In this document: positions 23,151 to 35,550 of the stretch, piece after piece
How the letters are laid out: each line of letters begins with the position of its first letter
Position numbering within the stretch: the stretch's first letter is position 1
Assembly: GCA_018466975.1 (NCBI GenBank)
Contig: CM031562.1
Span: 682,001-746,000 of the forward strand
Source: Sparassis latifolia
Taxonomy: Eukaryota > Basidiomycota > Agaricomycetes > Polyporales > Sparassidaceae
Reading direction: 5' to 3'
Length of the DNA: 64,000 bases
Made by a program: the position numbers and the translations under genes
Notes under the pieces: model-generated
Databases searched by the model: none
What the model was told of the DNA's origin: nothing
What the model saw: only the letters and a program-made list of their open reading frames with translations

Positions 23151-24119
23151 AACCCCTGACGTGTCTCCGTCAATGTCATGCGTTTGGATACGGTGTAGGG
23201 TTGGTACTCGAGCACGATGGTCTTGGCACTGTTCGATTGTTGCTAGTTCGTCTCACGATCGTTGCGGATCCAGTGATCGCAAGCCTATTCTCTACTTGGA
23301 GCGTTCATACTCTTCCTTCTAGTTATAGTTTCGGCAGAGGTCCTCGTACGCTGGTCACCGTACAGTGCTCCTTCGTCTTTGGGACTGGTATTCGTGTGGA
23401 CATAACTCCCCCTTGCAGTGCTCGTGGTGGTGGACTGGATATGGCAGATGTATGATATGTCTTACAGCTGAAGCTATCCCCGCCGTGGGCGCGGTTGAGT
23501 CGCGGTCCCGGTGAACCATGGATCCTGGACAATCGCAGCATAGAATACATCACCGGAGTCACCCACTCTGAATGATCGTGAGCTGAACGATGCGCTGAAG
23601 CCGTTTCGCTTCGTATTGAGATCCAGCAAAAAGGAGCAGGGGAAATTGAGGTTTGGTGTGGATATCACGGCCACTTCAGCATGACTTGGGCATGCATTCG
23701 AGACGAATTTGCGCTCTCTAACGGATGACCGGATAAAGTTGGCGACGTCCTGTTCTTGTGCAGGATGGAGAAAATCTTCCCCTAATTTGGAACGGATAGG
23801 AGACATAGATATCATTCATGCGATGTGTCTTACAGTTCGAATCGTCAAATTGTACATCTCTATTGACACTTATTGCATGTGGAACCACCCGAAGGGTAGG
23901 CAAGCCAAGATCAAGAAATACAACACAATCAACAAGCCTATTTTTTGGAGTCAATGCAGTCTAGAAATTCGCCTTCAACAAAAAACAGCCCGACTGATAT
24001 CTGCTGGAGGCTGTGAAGTAGACAAAGCGGGAACATCCTCCACATTCGCGACCTGCGAGATATCGGCGGCTACAGGGCGCATGGTGTCTTGCTCATTATT
24101 GGGCGGGGTAAATGCAAAT
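23151..24119. other. intergenic between convergent genes
   Basis: 3' flanks of the peptidase and the seven-helix protein gene. Short unsupported frames only. Confidence 0.4.
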
Positions 24120-25377
24120 CTAGGGATTGGGGTAACTTGGTGCCTTGTAGACCGATCTCACTGCGACACAGACAATAATAAGCATGTAAGTGATTCCAGT
24201 AACAGGAGCCCACGCATTGATGACGATGAGCTGCAGATTAGAATGGGACTCAAAGGTGGTAAAGAAGAAGAGCGACCAAATGCTGTGCCGCACAAACCCA
24301 AAATTATCACAAGCAATAGCGAATCACAGAATGATGACTTACGTATACAGAGCAGCACTTTCAACGAGGATAATAAGTGCACCCTTTAGGTAGGCTTGAG
24401 CACACGCGGAGCTGATGGAGCAGAGATCCTACCATAGTTCTTCCCCCAGTATATGCACGGACTGAACGATTTGTGCTCCAGATCTTGTAGGCAATCATGC
24501 CTAGATGAAAAGTAGAGCTGGCTAGACCGTCTCCAATGGCAGCAGAAAAAGGAGAACTTACAACTGCAATATATGTTGGTGCTGTGAGATTAGTTGGAAA
24601 AGTGGAGAGAAAGCGTCAGAACTGGCATTACGAACAAGGATGTTAATATGCAATGGCTCAAAACCCATCGGCCAATTTCGGCCATGTAGACATCTTTTGC
24701 AAACTTGTAGATACCGAACTGGCAGGTGATTCCGATCCCACCTACTGGAGTGTACTCAATGTTAGCACGCTTCGCACGCAGAATGATGTGAGCTACCAAC
24801 CAACAACACCAATAAAACTGCATAATGGAAATATGACAGCCGAGAGCATACGGTTCCAGATGACCCAAGTACGATATATCTATCGGGAGAAAAGGTCATG
24901 AGAACGGTCAGCTGCCTAAATGCAGTAGTTCACTCACAGACGTTGCGTCTCCAATCATACATGAAGCGAAGAGGAACGCGGTTTTTACAACGTTCGTAGT
25001 TTGACCGAGGTCAGCGAAGAACAGGAAAGGCTGGTTACCTCCATCAATGCCGACAAACGCCTGAAACAAACGGGTGACAGTAAGGGTCCAATGCTGATTC
25101 AGACAGTATCAATAGTCATCAAACAGTCGAAAGCATAGTGGGAACTTACGGCCGTCACAGTGATGCCTAGACATATTCCCGGCATGAACATTGGTGTTGC
25201 ACACATCCGTTGTCGAAAGCGACACATCGCAGTGGCTACTCGATCGCTAGCCTCGGCATGCTGCTGCTGCCGCCGCACTTGAAGGTATACTGACGCCACG
25301 AACAGAACAATGAAGACACCATATAAGAGAGTCTCAACGCAAAACGCGGCCAGATTTGCAGAGACTAATGGCGGCAT
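24120..25377 (-). CDS. seven-helix membrane protein of an uncharacterised Agaricomycete family
   Basis: ATG 25377 opens MPPLVSANLAAFCVETLLYG, the hallmark N-terminal helix of a widespread basidiomycete family. Splicing short introns gives LGQTTNVVKTAFLFASCMIG (helix 3), an IYR.WVIWNR-like cytosolic segment, a helix ending WLVAHIILRA, GRWVLSHCILTSFTNIYCS, STFHLGMIAYKIWSTNRSV, GALIILVESAALYTIWSLFF and WAPVTGITYMLIIVCVAV. The stop is TAG at 24122-24120. The ordering ETLLYG / QTT..VK.AFL / WxxW.R / ALIIxVESAALYT / P..GI.YMLII is that of these seven-helix proteins, often annotated only as membrane protein. They resemble GPCRs in topology, but no ligand or partner is known. All exons appear intact. 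Confidence 0.7.
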
Positions 25378-26350
25378 AATCGGAATGTTGGTTCGTGCTC
25401 GGAACTAACCACGATATATACGAGTTGAAGGCAGTGCATTTGCTCGCCAGATGGCTTCTGTCATGCCATCTATCATGTCGGATAGGTCAAGAGATCCTGA
25501 GAACATGCACATATCTCACTCAGTTCGGAGGTGTTTCTCAGACTTTCGTGGGACTCTCACCTTTTTCGAAGGCAGAGACTACGTACGTGACGCTCTCCCT
25601 TTGCATGGTGTCATAGCATTACTTACCTGCTAGTCTCAGTGGCCTCATAAGCGGAGCAGAGAGCGCAGTCTCGAGAAGACGACAAACGTGCATCAAGTGC
25701 GCTACTTTGAGGTCGAGCTCGTAACGCCAGAAGATGGTATTGGTGATTGAATCCAGGCTAGCTTGATATCAGTGTTGTTATACATCGCAGAATCGCATTG
25801 CACGGCACTCACAGCTACTCTGATGATGGCAGAGACTCTCCTAGTCTCGAAACAAAATCATCATCCTTCTTAAATGAAGGAGGGACAGAGATCATTAGAG
25901 AGCCAATGGGCGCCAATGCTCCAACTGCCTTTACGACTAATCCGGCCCACTTTCGCCCTTTTCGGACAGTGCGAAAAATCTCAAAAATTCCCAAAAATCC
26001 AGAAAACATTGGCGAAATCTCTGAAAATTGCTGTGACGCGTGACTGGCCGGTCAAAAGTAACCTCGATCCAGTTTCGGACAAAATACAGTGTGTTGTGAA
26101 CTTAGTAGATTAATCCGGGGCAATGAAACGAGGTGGAAGATGATTACCAGTCGACCGTTCAAACGTTCACAGCCTGGGCACTGAGATGCGCTGCTAGGCC
26201 CATCAGCTTCCTGAAGTTCGAACCTCTACGATCGTCAACTATTGATTGGAGATGGCCCCCATGAAGGCGATAACAACATGTAGTATGTACAGACTATATA
26301 AGTAGGTACAGTAATACAGAGGGTACAGACAAGCACGACAAGAACCTTTG
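25378..26350. other. intergenic, nothing coding recognised
   Basis: Around 25940-26050 there is a stretch rich in AAAAATC-type words (tcaaaaattcccaaaaat) resembling a low-complexity or old repeat. No gene supported. Confidence 0.4.
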
Positions 26351-28025
26351 TCAAAGCCTCGCAGTCCGTTTCCCTAACGCTCCATCATGCAATAGCTGTA
26401 TCTTCTCTTCCTTGGTCAACCCCAGTTCGCTCAGAACCTCGTCCGTGTGCTGTCCGCGCATGTTGAACGAGTCTGCGGACGTGATGCCATTGATAGGGAC
26501 CGAGGGTGTCCGAGCGAGTTCTGGATGGGGAGCGGGGACAGGCGACATTGACTCCGCGGAGCTTGACGTACTGCCAGAGACGGACGCTGCTGCTTCTGTC
26601 ACGGACAGGACAGGAAGGGCGCATGCGTCCGTGCCTGCGGCGGCAAGCATATTCTCAAATAAGTATCTAATCAGTTGAGCATAGGATGCCGACTACCTAC
26701 CGTGGAAGACTCGCGTCCAGTAGTCTCTCGAGTGCATCTTGAACCCCCGGTCCATAAACTCCCTAAGACGTGGCCACGAGCTATGGTCCTCGGGCGTCTC
26801 ATACGTGGGGCGCCACCCATCGAGGGTGAACCCGGGGAGTGCAGCACAAAAGCAATCGAGGAACGCGCGGAAGAAGTGTGGCTCGACGCACGCGACGGAC
26901 ATCCACAGCCCGTCCGCGCACGTGTAGGTGTCATAGAACGGCGCGCCGCCGTCGAGCATGTTCGTGCCGCGCGGGCCCGTGAAGACCCTCGCGGACGTCG
27001 GATACAAGCTGTGCAGGATCGGGAACGTTGAGATGTACCGTGTGCCGGAGACCTGTGTGTGCATCGGTGTCAGCGGCGTAGTGGGATCTGAGTTCAGGGG
27101 AAACTTACCATGTCTGCGTTCACGACCTGCCCGAGGCCGCTCTGCTGGCGCTCGACTAGAGCGAGTAGTATACCCAGAGCACAGACGACGCTTCCCCGCG
27201 AAAGACCCGAGGATGTTCAGCGGGAATGTTGGTTTCTTTTCTCCAGGGAACAGCTGTTAGATTCTAAATCAGAGTTGGAGGCACCGGACATCGGTGCGTG
27301 CTCACTGAAAGTACACCGCTCAAGGCAAGATAACTGAGATCATGACCTGTATCACGCTGTCATCAGTACTGCTCTCTCGTCAGAGCAAGAACGCACTCAC
27401 CGGCCATATTTTTGTGCGGGCCTTGAATCAACGTCAGCATGCATCAATGAACAGTCCCAGGTGCACAAAACACCGACCCGTTCGAGAGAACCTGTCAGAT
27501 TTGAGCTCTCATCTCAACGAACACGGCGTATGGCTTACCCCGCTAACCGTGCATAAATCAACCGTCTGTTCCTCCCTTCCTTGCCCGTTATTGGATCGCC
27601 CAAGAACACGTTAGGTCCAAGATCCACGCTCTCCATGAATCCCGGACGACTCGGATCAATAAGGATGTCTGCGCGCTCAATGAGCCTGCGCAGCACATCG
27701 CGGGCGCTTGGGACCTGGCTGAAGGCATGAGCGCGATTTGTGGCGGGCATGATCGGCGGCGTACCTTGGCATTGAGCGTGATGCATCGCTTTCCCCGATT
27801 GAAGACATCAGGCGTGGAGAGGGAGGGTCGGTCGACGCGGATGACGTTGGCACCGAAGTCGGCGAGAATCATGCCCACCATGGGCCCTGGACCAATCCCC
27901 GCAAACTACCAGGGAAAAGATGGGCATAAGCGATGCGCCAGAGCGCAGAAAGCTGCCACATAGTGGGGTACCTCGACGACCTTGAACTGCGCGAGGGGTG
28001 GCGCGGACACATGAGTGGATGCCAT
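26351..28025 (-). pseudogene. alpha-methylacyl-CoA racemase (CaiB/BaiF CoA-transferase family III), with frame conflicts
   Basis: ATG 28025 gives MASTHVSAPPLAQFKVVE and then, after an intron, FAGIGPGPMVGMILADFGAN and VIRVDRP, the family III CoA-binding start. Further exons: NRGKRCITLNAK, VPSARDVLRRLIERADIL, RLIYARLAG, GPHKNMAGHDLSYLALSG (with the conserved Asp motif), [82 protein letters not shown] and MSVACVEPHFFRAF. The tail LGLTKEEKIQLLHDGALGKR ends at TGA 26353-26351. The enzyme epimerises 2-methyl-branched acyl-CoAs for beta-oxidation in peroxisomes or mitochondria. Two places break the frame. Near 27535-27541 the exon end and next exon disagree by one base. Near 27193-27197 a GCGGGGAAGC run needs one G fewer (or two more). 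Either it is a young pseudogene or both are base-calling errors in G-runs. Confidence 0.75.
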
Positions 28026-29340
28026 CGCTGCTATCAGACGAGAATAGTCCAAGTGCGGTCTGCTGGCATTTATGTGACCATACACGTCCAGAATGGAAGG
28101 ATGCATCGCGTTGATTAGCTAACTTCATCACCGGATGTACTGAGTGACTGATTGCCTTCATGAAGTATGGCTAATGTCACGCCCTGGCGGACCCTCAGGT
28201 CCTCCGGAAGGCAGCACCACATCACCAACATTTGGCAAAGCCCTGCACTGAAGCACTGAATCAACGGCGAATAGCAATAAAGGACATCTTCATACTAACG
28301 GTTGTTTGGGAACCCGGCAACAGCTGCATGGAGCAGCTTGCCATGTGATCAATGCCGTGCCGAATCCGAATCGAGTCGGCTAATTCGGAAGGCTATGGCT
28401 CTACTCTTGACTTTTCTTCGTCGACAGAGCAGCGTTGGACGCAAAACAGGTGGGCGAGTTGAGGAACTCCGCGCATGCGCAGCGAGATTTCCGGTCCCAG
28501 CTCCCTCGGAGGTACTTAGATCGATCACCTTTTGTCGATCACGGACCCGTCGTGAGCCCGATGGTCTTCCCCAATGCACTCGCACAGCATCTACTACCAA
28601 TTGCAGATCTCAGCTGCTAATTCCAGGCTGTGCATGCTGTAATTCGAGGTCTGCACTGCAGCACCGACCGTAAGCTTCTGATGGCGCCGCTCTTATTCTC
28701 TCAGATTGACTTCCGGTGATATTCGAGGGCCAAACCGGAGTTCAGAGAGCGCGGAATCCACGTATTGTGGTGAGATGGATCGTTGACGAGTCGCACCGAA
28801 ATTGCTGTGTGTCACTCTGAAAGCTTGGTTTACTGACGATTTTTTCAAGCTGGTGGCTAGATCTCACGGTTCTCGTGCAAGACGGATGGTCAACCTAACC
28901 ACATGTGCAGAGGGTTCAAATCGTAAGTTGTGAAGGTGCAAAATGTCTGACTTGGGTTCTCTCGAAGCATTTCTGCATGGCAATTCGTGCAAACACCTCC
29001 CACGAATTTCATCTCCTTCGAATTATGATGCGTTTCGTCTTTAGTGAGATTCAGTCAGCTGGAAATAAATACATCTTGCATTCCGCCGAGGTATGAGAGA
29101 CTCAATGTCTGAGATGGTTCAATATAATTTCATTTGAGCACTACCTCCACCACGCGGCTCGCGTCGTAGTAGTCATTCATGATCAGTCAGATCATAGTCA
29201 CGTGATCTGCACGATCGAAATTCACGCGCCCACTCTGAGTCTAATTGTCAGTTTTTCTCAGTCTTCCATCTAGTCATGTCCGTCGTCCTACAAGCTTGAA
29301 TATCTCTGGTATCGTCGCATATTCACCTTACTCACTGCAT
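28026..29340. other. intergenic between divergent racemase and pantothenate synthetase genes
   Basis: Both promoters lie here. The interior holds only short frames; no RNA gene or repeat was recognised. Confidence 0.4.
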
Positions 29341-30661
29341 ATGCGCATGTATCTTACCTCCCGCCCGTTGCCACTGAAGAGCACTCTAATACCACGAACT
29401 GTGTACTATCGACGAATGTCTTCTTCAGCGCTTCCGCCGTCTTTAATACCCGTCTTCGACTCATTAATTAGCTACCGTGCATGGCGGCGGAAGGCATTCG
29501 AAGAACGAAAATCGGTTGGTTTTGTCGCTACGATGGGCGCGCTACATGAGGGGCATCTATCTCTTGGTGAGCATCGATCGCACGCCATGCGTGGTATGAG
29601 ACACTCACCACAGTGTGCTTGCCAGTACGGAGATCGTTAGCAGCCAACGACCTCACTGTGCTCTCCATCTTTGTGAACCCTGCGCAGTTCGCACCGCAGG
29701 AAGACCTCGCGACGTACCCGCGCACCCTGCCGCACGACCTTGAGCTACTATCCACCGTGTCCGTCACTGTGCCGAACGGGTCCTCGACTTCCCCGGTTAT
29801 CCGCAGGCCGTCAGCAGTGTTCCTGCCTTCTGTCTCCGACATGTACCCCACGGGAATCTCGCAGGACGTTGCTACGCAGAAAGGCACCTTCGTCGAGGTG
29901 AAGGGCTACGGGCACCAGATGGAAGGCAAGGCTCGACCGACGTTCCTCCGTGGCGTGGCGACGATCGTGACGAAGCTGTTCAACGTGATTGAGGTGTGTG
30001 CACCCTCGTCCATCCCGTCCTGGACCGTTGCGCTCATTACCTGCAGCCCACGCAAACATACTTCGGGCAGAAAGACATTCAGCAAGCTCTCCTTCTCAAG
30101 CGCCTCACGCGCGATCTCCTCCTCTCTCATCCTCTTCCTGAAAATTTACACATCGTGCCCACAGCGCGGTACGTCCGGATAGTGACGAGTGATTCAGTTT
30201 CCCCGTCCATGTACTGACACGATTCGGTACGGTGCAGAGACCGAGCAAGCCTCCTCGCGCTCTCCTCGCGCAACGCGTACCTCACCCCGCGCGAGCGCAA
30301 GTACGCTGCGCCTGCGCTGTACGCCGCGCTCCAGGCTGGCCAGCGCGCGTGGACGGCGGGGAGCAGCAAGGCGGAGTGTATAGCGCGTGCGATCGCCGTC
30401 ATTGACGAGACCTCGCCGAAGCTGGTGAGCGATGCTGACGTGGAGCCCGTCGAGATTCGACTGGACTACATCGAGATGAACGATCCGGAAACGTTTGACG
30501 TTCTCCCGGATGACGTGACAAGGCGGGAGTGGGAGACCCAGCTGCAGGACGGTGTGAAAGGGCGACCGGTGATTCTCAGTGGGGCGCTGTGGATTGGACG
30601 GACGAGGCTGATCGATAATGTTATTCTTGGCGACGGTAGGACGTTGGGCATTATTGAATAG
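29341..30661 (+). CDS. PAN6: pantothenate synthetase (pantoate-beta-alanine ligase)
   Basis: Joins pantoate and beta-alanine with ATP to make pantothenate, the precursor of CoA. Signature motifs are all present: FVATMGALHEGHLSL (ATP-binding HIGH-like), LSIFVNPAQFAPQEDL, DVATQKGTFVEV, RPTFLRGVATIVTKLFN, TQTYFGQKDIQQ (GQKD motif), and ALSSRNAYLTPRER (SSRN motif). The end is DNVILGDGRTLGIIE with TAG at 30659-30661. Three short introns are placed after HLSL, after FNVIE and inside PTARDRAS, all with clear GT-AG sites. The frame has ATGs at 29341 (MRMYLTSRPLPL...RTVYYRR) and 29416 (MSSSALPPS). The longer form carries an Arg/Ser/Leu-rich leader like a mitochondrial presequence. A proline/serine-rich insertion follows TVSVTVPNG. 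The gene symbol is the yeast orthologue name. Confidence 0.9.
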
Positions 30662-30911
30662 AATTTAAACCACTCGCATGTGTTGTTTAAGTTGAAGTCT
30701 TCTAATCATTGTAGAATAAATACATTTGCATCTGCGATCCCGATACCTCCTTCCCGCTGGTGTAGGAATGAGGCAGTTTTCTCACCGCTACATCGGATTT
30801 GTAGATACAGTAGCACCATCACCACGAAGTACAAATCTGTGCACAAGCCTGAGGGTAGCAGTAGCGCACGATGTCGCACGCAGCGTTTCTGCAAACATCA
30901 ATCTTGATGTT

Positions 30912-32560
30912 CTAGCCCCACTGCATGTCCCACTGCCCGATGCTCTTCGCCAAGGCCCACGTCAACTTTTCCCCTCGGGGCCCTTCCTTTTCGCTCGATA
31001 GGATCAGACACAATGTATCTTCAGATTCCGGCCTGGGAGCACGCAAGGGCGCAGTGAGACTTGGGGCAGGCCGGAGATATGCTACAGGTGAGGACGGGAC
31101 ACCGTGCATCGTCAGGGAAATGAGGGACGAGGAGGCGGACAATTTCACGCTGGAATGACGATCATAAATAGGGAAGATCGAAGGCAGGCTGATGAGATAC
31201 ACGAAGACGCACATAGAGGTATCGATGACCGATTGGACGAACTCTGGTGTCAGCAGCCCGGTCCACCGCATATAAGTGATGTCCCCTACACGAGAAGGCG
31301 TAGGCGGGGTGTACACCGCCACGTACGGATCGACTCTATCATTCGCTTTCAAACTGCCGGGAGGCCACATCAGCCATCTAAGCCTACCACATACGATACA
31401 GCGGAATCACCGTTGTGCACCAAGGCAAGCCATCCCGACCCACTCGAATAGCGCGGACATATTTTCTGCCCAATCAAGCTGAGACGTCTCGGCAGTGTTG
31501 CACAGATCCATGGATGACGGGATATGGACATCGGCTACGTCGCTCCTGAAAGGCTTCACCTCGTGAACAGTAACCCTGCCTATGCTTACAGGAACCGGGT
31601 CTATAGGTAACTCAAAAAGTCATTCACGGAGTATAAGCAAGAAATAGGATGAGATAGTAAACACACCACCGCTATGATGGAAGAGGATCTGCCAAGGTCC
31701 TCTCTGCACGTCCCACATCTCGAGCGTCTGCATTTCTTTCGTACCTAGTCGATGCCACTTCGAAGTGGCAGGGCTATCTGGCAGTGGAGCTCCTTGATGC
31801 AGAGATACACAAATGACTGCGTAAGAAAAAGAGTCAGCTATAATTCGATCCGTGTGACAGATGTCCACAAATGTGGAGTGCAAGCTGTGCGAATTGGTTA
31901 TACTTCGAGTGCACTCACCGAATGTATCTTCGCACCCTTTCCAGGGTAATTTGTCACCCACAAGTCCAAGACGCTCATATGTGTTCTTGCAAACTGCCAA
32001 AGTGAGCACGCCGCGGGTGTCTACGCACCACACATCGTCGCTGTCATGTTTCGCCGTCCCTAAGGCCAGTATCTTGCTAACAGTAAGCGATTTTCAGAAA
32101 TCGAGATTGACAAAAATCGACGGGGCGTATCACCTTGTCATGTCATGCTCATCCACAAGTTCTTTAGCATACTGAACGAACTTGTTCAAAGCACAGGTAC
32201 ACGTCCAGTACTTTGTTTCCAGCGTATCGAACGCGTGCTGAAGGACATCTGACGCAGGGAAGACCGCGTCGAGCTGGATTGACAACCAGTTTCAGGAAAA
32301 GTGACACTGTATGCCGATAGAGAGGGCGAACGGACGTTCCTGCTGAATAAAGGGGTGTTCGGACGCCAATCGGTGCAATCTCGCGTCGCGGACGCTGTTG
32401 CGCTGGCCAGTGTACGCTGCCTGCACCAACCTCGAACACCGTTTTTCGAGGGAAGAGGGTTGCATGTTGTTCAGGCCGGTGGGAACTTACTTCCTCCTAT
32501 GTTGAGATTGAAGGTCGCGGCGAGGAAGAAGATCTGCAGATCTCGACCACATCTCTCCTA
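30912..32560 (-). CDS. probable ribonuclease P/MRP subunit Rpp40
   Basis: Multi-exon gene with its start uncertain (about 32400-32600) and stop TAG at 30914-30912. Exons seen: RLASEHPFIQQ, IQLDAVFPASDVLQHAFDTL, ETKYWTCTCALNKFVQYAKE, VWCVDTRGVLTLAVCKNTYE followed by RLGLVGDKLPWKG, VSLHQGAPLPDSPATSKW, MWDVQRGPWQILFHHSG, VDPYVAVYTPPTPSRVGDIT, and a C-terminal KLTWALAKSIGQWDMQWG. The TYERLGLVGKKLPFKG-like block is characteristic of fungal and animal Rpp40, a protein of the nuclear RNase P/MRP complex that matures tRNA and rRNA. The assignment rests on remembered motif resemblance and is not certain. The gene is convergent with pantothenate synthetase (about 250 bp apart) and co-directional with the BCS1 gene. 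Confidence 0.5.
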
Positions 32561-32681
32561 TAATAAGCAAGCATAGTGTACGCGAAGGTCTGAGCACGAA
32601 TATAGATCCATCTCATTATATGTGCGGTCCTACAAACTAATACAGGGTATGTGCATCGAGATTATAGTGTCCATGATCCAA

Positions 32682-34769
32682 TCAATCGTCATTGTCAGGC
32701 GTCACATCATCAGGCCGTAACCCAGAACGTCCCCTTGCGCTCTTTGCCTTCTCCTTCTCCTCCAGCTGCTTCACCACCCACGCAAGTGCACCGTCAACCG
32801 CTTCATAAGGGCGGATCTTGTACGTCATCAAATAGCCCTGCAAGCTCGCCATGGATAATTCTCGCTCGGGGATCGTCTCGGCAAATCGCGCAGCGAGCTC
32901 GTGGACCTTCTTGCGAGGAAGCAGTGGCGCGCGGAAAGAAGACAAGCTGCCAGTATACAGCAAACTCTGCTTCTCAGCGTCCGATGACGATAACGTGGTT
33001 GAATCGGTGGACCCAGTGGGAGAGGGCGGCCCGGCGTCAGCAAGATCTTTCGCGGCGGACGACGCAGGCGACGCGTATCCGGAGTCGCCAGACGTGTCGC
33101 TTTGTGCCTTAGCATCCTCTGCGGCCGGGCCGGAAGGCATGTAGAAGCACTTGTAGAGCTCCTCCGCCTGAAGCTTGCTCGCCAGCTTGAACTCAATGTG
33201 TAGGTCCATACGCCCGGGGCGGCACAATGCGGGGTCGAGCGCGTGGTAGTCGTTTGTGGTCGCAAAGAGAATGCGGCCCTCTTGTGCACCGATGCCATCG
33301 AGCGCGTTAAGAAGCCCGCTAAGCGTTACTCGGCTGAGGGGCGAGTCGCGCTCCTTGTCATGCTCTTGCTTCTCCGACTTTCCGGAGTCAGGTGTGGCAT
33401 CCAGCTCGCGGTCCCGGCGAACACCCTGGTGGAATGCTGCGTCGATATCTGGTATCGAAATATTGTTGGCATGGGTTCAATGTGCGTCACGGGAGTGAAC
33501 ATACCTTCCATGAGAGCGATGCAGCGCTTTGGCAACTCAGAAATGAGTTCACTGAGCGAGCTGTCATCGAGTCCAGAACGTGAGAGTGAGATGATGAAGA
33601 CATCCAATCCCAGTTCACCAGCCAAGCTCTGAATGATGGATGTCTTGCCAGAACCAGGGGCTCCATACTGTGGACATCGCATGAGCATGAGATACAAGTA
33701 GGATGACAACCACATACCAATAGATAACCCCTGCGGAATGGAATGCCTATGCAACGCACGGAAGTATTAGCGAATGACCGATAACTCATGCGGCGGGGAC
33801 ACTGACCTCGGTCAGAATACCAGTCCCTGCTCTGCAGGAAATCCTCTGCGTCGTTGAGCAGCAAATCCTTTATACCTGGGTCAAGGATGATGGATTTAAG
33901 GGGTCGTTTTGGACGAGATGCGACCCGTCTCCAGTTGTTTGAACTTAGAAAGGCCTATGAGTCCATATTGTCGTGGTAACAATGCGTGAAGTGGCACGTA
34001 CGGATCAGAGACATGAATAGCGATCAAGTGGTCTTTCGCAGCCTTATAATAAGTTTTGGCCTCAAGAACAAGATCGCTGAGGATTGAAGTATCACGACTG
34101 AGAATACTGGGTCGATCGCGTGAGTCCCTCGAGTGCGTCTACCAGCAGGACAAAACGTACCATATTTCTACTCTCTCCTTCGTGCGCCATGTGCCATTCT
34201 GAACTTCACTACGCGAGACTGTCATGTAGTGGCCCTTGTACCAGAGGGAGTATTTTGAGGACAGAGATGGAATGTACGTCATCTGACGATCTTCATCATC
34301 ATCTTCCATAAGGTCGGAGTTCAGGTCAAAATCTCTGGTGGTGACTTCAATTCTTCTGGCTTTACCTGTGGTGGCGATGTTGTCCGTCAGTAATGAGCAC
34401 GATACGATAAGACGTATTACTTACTCCACGTTGGATGCTTGGAGAGCCAGAAAAGGATCCAATCTGAGGCAAAATTGTGGTCAACATCATCGATCGGAAC
34501 CAAACGCCACGCCACTCACTGTAGCTGGTGTCATCGTCATCGAAGGAAGCAACGACCCAAAATTTATCGAGAAACCCAGTCCAGGATGTGGAGTAGAGTC
34601 TGCGACAAGTCTCAATAAAGCCACCGATGATGGCAAGCTTGAACCAATCGCGCAAAGCAGCGAGGGACAGGAAAGCGGTCAACAGGGCGCTGAATTCGGG
34701 AGGCATATCGAGAACATCCGCCAAGGACGCCGTGACGGACGATATATTGGCAGGCACCGTGCCGTTCAT
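32682..34769 (-). CDS. BCS1-like mitochondrial AAA+ ATPase
   Basis: The start chosen is ATG 34769 (MNGTVPANISS); upstream in-frame codons exist but lack resemblance. A transmembrane stretch (SALLTAFLSLAALRDWFKLA) is followed by the BCS1_N domain: DDDTSYNWILFWLSKHPTW, ARRIEVTTRDFDLNSDL, YSLWYKGHYMTVSR. The AAA module follows: SIILDPGIKDLLLNDAEDF, GIPFRRGYLLYGAPGSGKTS (Walker A), CIALMEDIDAAFHQG (Walker B), LSGLLNALDGIGAQEGRILF, ATTNDYHALDPALCRPGRMD (sensor and Arg finger). A Ser/Thr-rich insertion follows KCFYMPSGPAAED before FAETIPERELSMASLQGYL, and the stop is TGA at 32684-32682. Yeast BCS1 folds and translocates the Rieske protein in the inner membrane. Basidiomycetes have many BCS1-like paralogues of unknown clients, and the long insertion suggests this is one of those. 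Several short introns. Confidence 0.85.
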
Positions 34770-35550
34770 GTGCACCTGGGAAGTGAATGCTGAGAAGATA
34801 AGTTGGGGAGGAGTGGCGGGTTCCTCCTTCTGGTGGAGGATGGTGCAGATCAACCTCCGCTTTATATCTTCCACCCACCCGCCACAGCCACTTCGGTGAG
34901 GAAATGCATAAGCGGTGCGGTCCCGTTATCCGAATCGCCAAACAAAGCACTGAGTCTCACCGAGTCCACGCTAGAAAATGACTCACCCCAGCGGCACCGC
35001 TCAAATGGCGGTACATGAGCGCAGAGATTCTTCTCCGCGAAGGCTTATTGCAATTCAATCCACGGAACTGAACTGAACTGAGCCGCCATCGCCTAAATTT
35101 GAGTTTGAGTCGGTCTGTTCTGAGGAAAAAAGGTAAATTCAATTTCGAGGCGATGCCGCCAAGACCCATGATAATTCACCAAGGACCGGGCATTTTTTTG
35201 CAGACCCTCTGAATTTGCAAAACCAATAGCGCACACAACAACTGTGTAAGAAGTTACACTTTCAGCTTTTTGGCCAGCTTGTTTTGTGCAATATAAAACG
35301 TTTTGCCTCCGATCGGGCATTTTTCGCGGCCATCCAGTCTGAATTTGCATTTCGGACTCGGTTATGAGCGCTTCCGCAGCCAACCTTTGGCAGCTTTTTG
35401 GCCATTTTCGGATTGGGCATAATACTTTCTTCAAAACTTCTGCGTCTTCCCCTCAAACGACGAGCTTGTCCCAGTAATTGCAACTTACGGAGCAGCAACA
35501 TTGAGCGCCTCGCCACAAATTTTCGAAAATACATCAATTGGCAGTCAGAT
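34770..35550. promoter_or_regulatory. divergent intergenic region between BCS1-like and dolichyldiphosphatase genes
   Basis: About 780 bp shared by two outward-facing genes. It contains a two-copy imperfect direct repeat (see separate entry) and is AT-rich with TTTTTGGCC-type words. Long open frames on the minus strand here have no family resemblance. Confidence 0.4.
35186..35410. repeat. imperfect direct repeat, two copies, period about 125 bp
   Basis: The words GGGCATTTTT, ..CTGAATTTGCA and CAGCTTTTTGGCCA occur in the same order from about 35186 and again from about 35312. The copies have diverged. Possibly remains of an older element. Confidence 0.5.
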
